From: Geothrix campi
GTDB lineage: Bacteria; Acidobacteriota; Holophagae; Holophagales; Holophagaceae
Length of the DNA: 64,000 bases
Assembly (NCBI RefSeq): GCF_024609265.1
Contig: NZ_JANHMP010000002.1
Location: 310,001 to 374,000, forward strand
Direction of reading: 5' to 3'
Positions 61,944 to 64,000 of this stretch are shown here, one piece after another. The notes under the pieces are model-generated. The model worked only from the letters and a program-made list of their open reading frames with translations. It did not search any database and was not told the DNA's origin. The number at the start of each line of letters is the position of its first letter. The stretch's first letter is position 1. The position numbers and the translations under genes are program-made.

Positions 61944-63872
61944 TCAGCTTCCGCTGCGTTTCTCCTCGAGTTCCAGCCAGGCCTCCTCCAGAACGTGCAG
62001 CGCCGTCTTTACCCCATCCCGGTCCTGCAGGGCCTGGTGTCCGGGGCTGTCCGCCCGGAGGAAGGCGGAGGGATCCGCCAGCAAGGCATCCAGCTCCGCC
62101 AGCCGGAGGTGGAGGGTCTCCATCTCCCCTTCCACTTCGGCCAAGCGGCGCTGTTCTTTCTGGGACAGGCCCGGCTTCCGAGGCCGGGGGGCATCCACCC
62201 TGGCCGCGGCGCGGGGGCTCTCGGCCTTGGGCGTTTCCTGGGCGGCCGCCCGGGCTTCCCGCAGGCTGCGCACGGTGGAGGGGGGCCCTTCATAGAGTTC
62301 CCAGCGCGGGGTTCCGGCGGGGTTCCAGGCCAGGGTGTGGGTGGCCACCTGGTCCAGGAAGAAGCGGTCGTGGCTCACCAGCAGGAGGGTGCCGCCGAAA
62401 CCCAGAAGGGCCTCCTCCAGGTTCTGGAGGGTGGGAATGTCCAGGTCGTTGGTGGGCTCGTCCAGCACCAGAAGGTCCGCGGGGCTCAGCATGGCCTTGG
62501 CCAGCAGGAGTCGGTTCCGCTCGCCACCGCTGAGGGTCGCGGCTGGGCGCGCCTGCTGGTCCACGGGGAAACCGAACCGGGTGAGGTAGACGTGCGCGAG
62601 CACCGTGCCATTCCCGGTGTCCACCACGGAGGCGCGCTCCGCGAGGTTGTCGAGGATGCTGCGCGGGCCATCGAGCTCACCGCGCCCCTGCGAGATGGTG
62701 GTGATGGCGAGCTTGGGGTGGCGGACCACCTCGCCTGCCGTGGGCTCCAGCTCGCCCAGCAGCACCTTGAGCAGGGTGGACTTGCCGCAGCCATTGGGCC
62801 CCAGCAGGGCGATGCGCATGCCGCGCTGGAGGCTGAGGTCGATGCCGTCGAGCAGTTCCTCGCCGCCGGGATAGGCGAAGCGCAGCCGTTCCGCGCGGAT
62901 CAGGGCGTCGCTGCGATTGCCGCCGGCAGCGAAGGCCAGGCCCTGTCGGGTCTCCAGCCGGGTGCGGTCGTCCACGTCATCCTTCAGATCCAGCACCTCC
63001 TGGATGCGGAGCTTGGACTTGCGGGTGCGGGCCTTGGCGCCCCGGCGCAGCCAGGCCATCTCCCGGCGCAGGCGGTTCTGCATGTGCTCGGTGAGCCGGG
63101 ACTCGCGGAACTCCCGGTCGGATTTCTCCAGCAGATAGTCGCTGTAGCCACCCTCGTAGCTGCGGAGGGCGCCGTCCTCCAGCTCGAGCATTCGCGTCGC
63201 CACAGCGTCCAGCAGGTGGCGGTCGTGGGTGATGAGTAGCAGGGCGCCGTCATAGGCCTGGAGCCAGGCTTCCAGCTTTTCCACCTGGTCCGGATCCAGG
63301 TGGTTGGTGGGCTCGTCCAGCACCAGGACATCAGGTTCCTTGAGCCAGGCCTGGGCCAGGGCCACACGCTTGCGCCAGCCGCCTGAGAGGGATTCCACTT
63401 CGGCTTCGAGGTCGGTCAGGCCCCAGGTGGTGGCCGCCGCCTTGAGGCGCGGCTCGAGATCCCAGCCCCAGCGCTCGATCTGGTGTTCCACATTTTGCAG
63501 TTCGTCAAAGAGCCGGGCTTCCTCCGGGCCGGTGGTCCCGTGGAGAGTCTCGTGGATCCGCTGGTGCCTGGCCAGCAGGGCGGCATGGTCGGCCAGCGAG
63601 GCCTCCAGGGCCTGGCGGATGCTGGCCCCAGGCGCGAAGTGGGGCTCCTGGCTGAGGCGGGCGACGCGGAGGCCCTGCGTGATGACCACCTCCCCGGAAT
63701 CGGGGGTTTCGTCACCGGTCAGCAGCCGGAAGAGTGTGCTCTTGCCCGCGCCGTTACGGCCGATGAGCCCGACTTTCTCGCCCTGGAAGAGACCGAGGCT
63801 CAGTCTGTCCAGAATGGCTGTCGCGCCATATCGTTTCGTGACATTGATCAAACTAAGGGCGATAGCGGGCAA
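61944..63872 (-). CDS. uup: ABC-F ATPase Uup-like
   Basis: The 642-aa protein has two ABC domains: Walker A GLIGRNGAGKSTLFRLL and LLGPNGCGKSTLLKVLL; signatures LSGGWRKRVALAQAWL and LSGGERNRLLLAKAML; Walker B LVLDEPTNHLDPDQVEKLE and LVLDEPTNDLDIPTLQNLE. A coiled-coil C-terminal part (LSQKEQRRLAEVEGEMETLHLRL, in pieces) marks Uup among ABC-F proteins. It is linked to DNA-structure processing and translation. TTG 63872 is the likely start, with GGAG 6 nt upstream; no ATG fits the N-terminus (PAIALSLINVTKRYG). Confidence 0.88.
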   Translation of the reverse strand: MPAIALSLINVTKRYGATAILDRLSLGLFQGEKVGLIGRNGAGKSTLFRLLTGDETPDSGEVVITQGLRVARLSQEPHFAPGASIRQALEASLADHAALLARHQRIHETLHGTTGPEEARLFDELQNVEHQIERWGWDLEPRLKAAATTWGLTDLEAEVESLSGGWRKRVALAQAWLKEPDVLVLDEPTNHLDPDQVEKLEAWLQAYDGALLLITHDRHLLDAVATRMLELEDGALRSYEGGYSDYLLEKSDREFRESRLTEHMQNRLRREMAWLRRGAKARTRKSKLRIQEVLDLKDDVDDRTRLETRQGLAFAAGGNRSDALIRAERLRFAYPGGEELLDGIDLSLQRGMRIALLGPNGCGKSTLLKVLLGELEPTAGEVVRHPKLAITTISQGRGELDGPRSILDNLAERASVVDTGNGTVLAHVYLTRFGFPVDQQARPAATLSGGERNRLLLAKAMLSPADLLVLDEPTNDLDIPTLQNLEEALLGFGGTLLLVSHDRFFLDQVATHTLAWNPAGTPRWELYEGPPSTVRSLREARAAAQETPKAESPRAAARVDAPRPRKPGLSQKEQRRLAEVEGEMETLHLRLAELDALLADPSAFLRADSPGHQALQDRDGVKTALHVLEEAWLELEEKRSGS

Positions 63873-63945
63873 GAAGGGCTCCTACGACCTTCCAGAATCC
63901 CATGGATGGGGAGATCCTTGCCCGCAAAGAATCCGTGAGGTCGCC

Positions 63946-64000
63946 ATGTCCCTTCAGGAAGAACTTCAGATGTCAAAGCTCCCCGCCCCGGGAGTTCAGT
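63946..64000 (+). CDS. Start of a plus-strand gene, unidentified (3' end outside window)
   Basis: ATG 63946 with GAGG 5 nt upstream opens a frame with MSLQEELQMSKLPAPGVQ before the window ends. It is divergent from uup, and the sequence between them holds the shared promoter. Too little is visible to name it. Confidence 0.5.
   Translation, partial: MSLQEELQMSKLPAPGVQ

Overview
This window is 64 kb of GC-rich bacterial chromosome, densely coded on both strands, with no gene-free stretch above about 300 bases. The gene content is that of a diderm bacterium: lpxD (lipid A), lgt, outer-membrane beta-barrels, secreted metalloproteases, AcnB-type aconitase and a YbiT-type ABC-F protein. The mix of families (DUF5117-type zinc metalloprotease, DUF5777 barrel, many short secreted proteins of unknown function) and the interspersed CCACGGATGAACAC repeats suggest Acidobacteriota, probably the Holophagae/Geothrix group. 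That assignment is inference, not proof.

Layout. 0-4.3 kb (minus): accB (partial), nusB, ribH, then acnB. 4.4-8.8 kb (minus): gamma-glutamyltransferase and a large zinc metalloprotease. 8.9-10.6 kb (plus): DinB-like protein, tautomerase, arylamine N-acetyltransferase. 10.6-10.8 kb: a small MITE-like element. 10.8-15.7 kb: hemerythrin-like protein, YbaK-type deacylase, aldo/keto reductase, DUF4287/DUF5655-like protein, acyl-CoA synthetase. 15.8-17.8 kb: a Rieske lipoprotein/DUF5777 pair divergent from a DUF2231 membrane protein. 17.8-24.9 kb: AmpG-like permease, rhodanese-like protein, rluD-lgt (minus) divergent from lpxD, HDOD protein, GNAT-acpS, HpcH/HpaI aldolase. 25-31.7 kb: HrpB helicase, membrane protein, an orphan transketolase C-terminal subunit with a PH-like protein, a ferredoxin-like protein, enoyl-CoA hydratase, C26 peptidase. 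31.8-37.8 kb: ssb, ybiT, hybrid histidine kinase, tcdA-tatD, tRNA-Arg(CCT) and a long perfect hairpin. 37.8-43.9 kb: secreted protein, dCMP deaminase, formate dehydrogenase alpha subunit, DUF2238 membrane protein, unknown protein. 43.9-48 kb (minus): translationally coupled oxidoreductase, serine hydrolase and SpoIID-like genes. 48-52.8 kb (plus): membrane protein, a 272-bp inverted-repeat element, M14 peptidase, erythromycin-esterase-like protein. 52.9-55.3 kb (minus): ybeY, TPR protein, yebC. 55.5-64 kb: rsmG, LysM protein, PfkB kinase, Smr-like protein, outer-membrane barrel, two secreted coiled-coil proteins, Uup-type ABC-F ATPase, and the start of a plus-strand gene.

Most genes are housekeeping or ordinary accessory functions, and I see no phage, CRISPR array, toxin-antitoxin pair or complete IS element. 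The most unusual signals are a recurring L-x-A|Q signal-peptidase junction across secreted proteins (a possible acidobacterial version of the Q-rule), two unrelated inverted-repeat elements abutting stop codons, a YbeY with a long AT-hook-like tail, a Rieske/DUF5777/DUF2231 cluster, and a lone transketolase half-enzyme.
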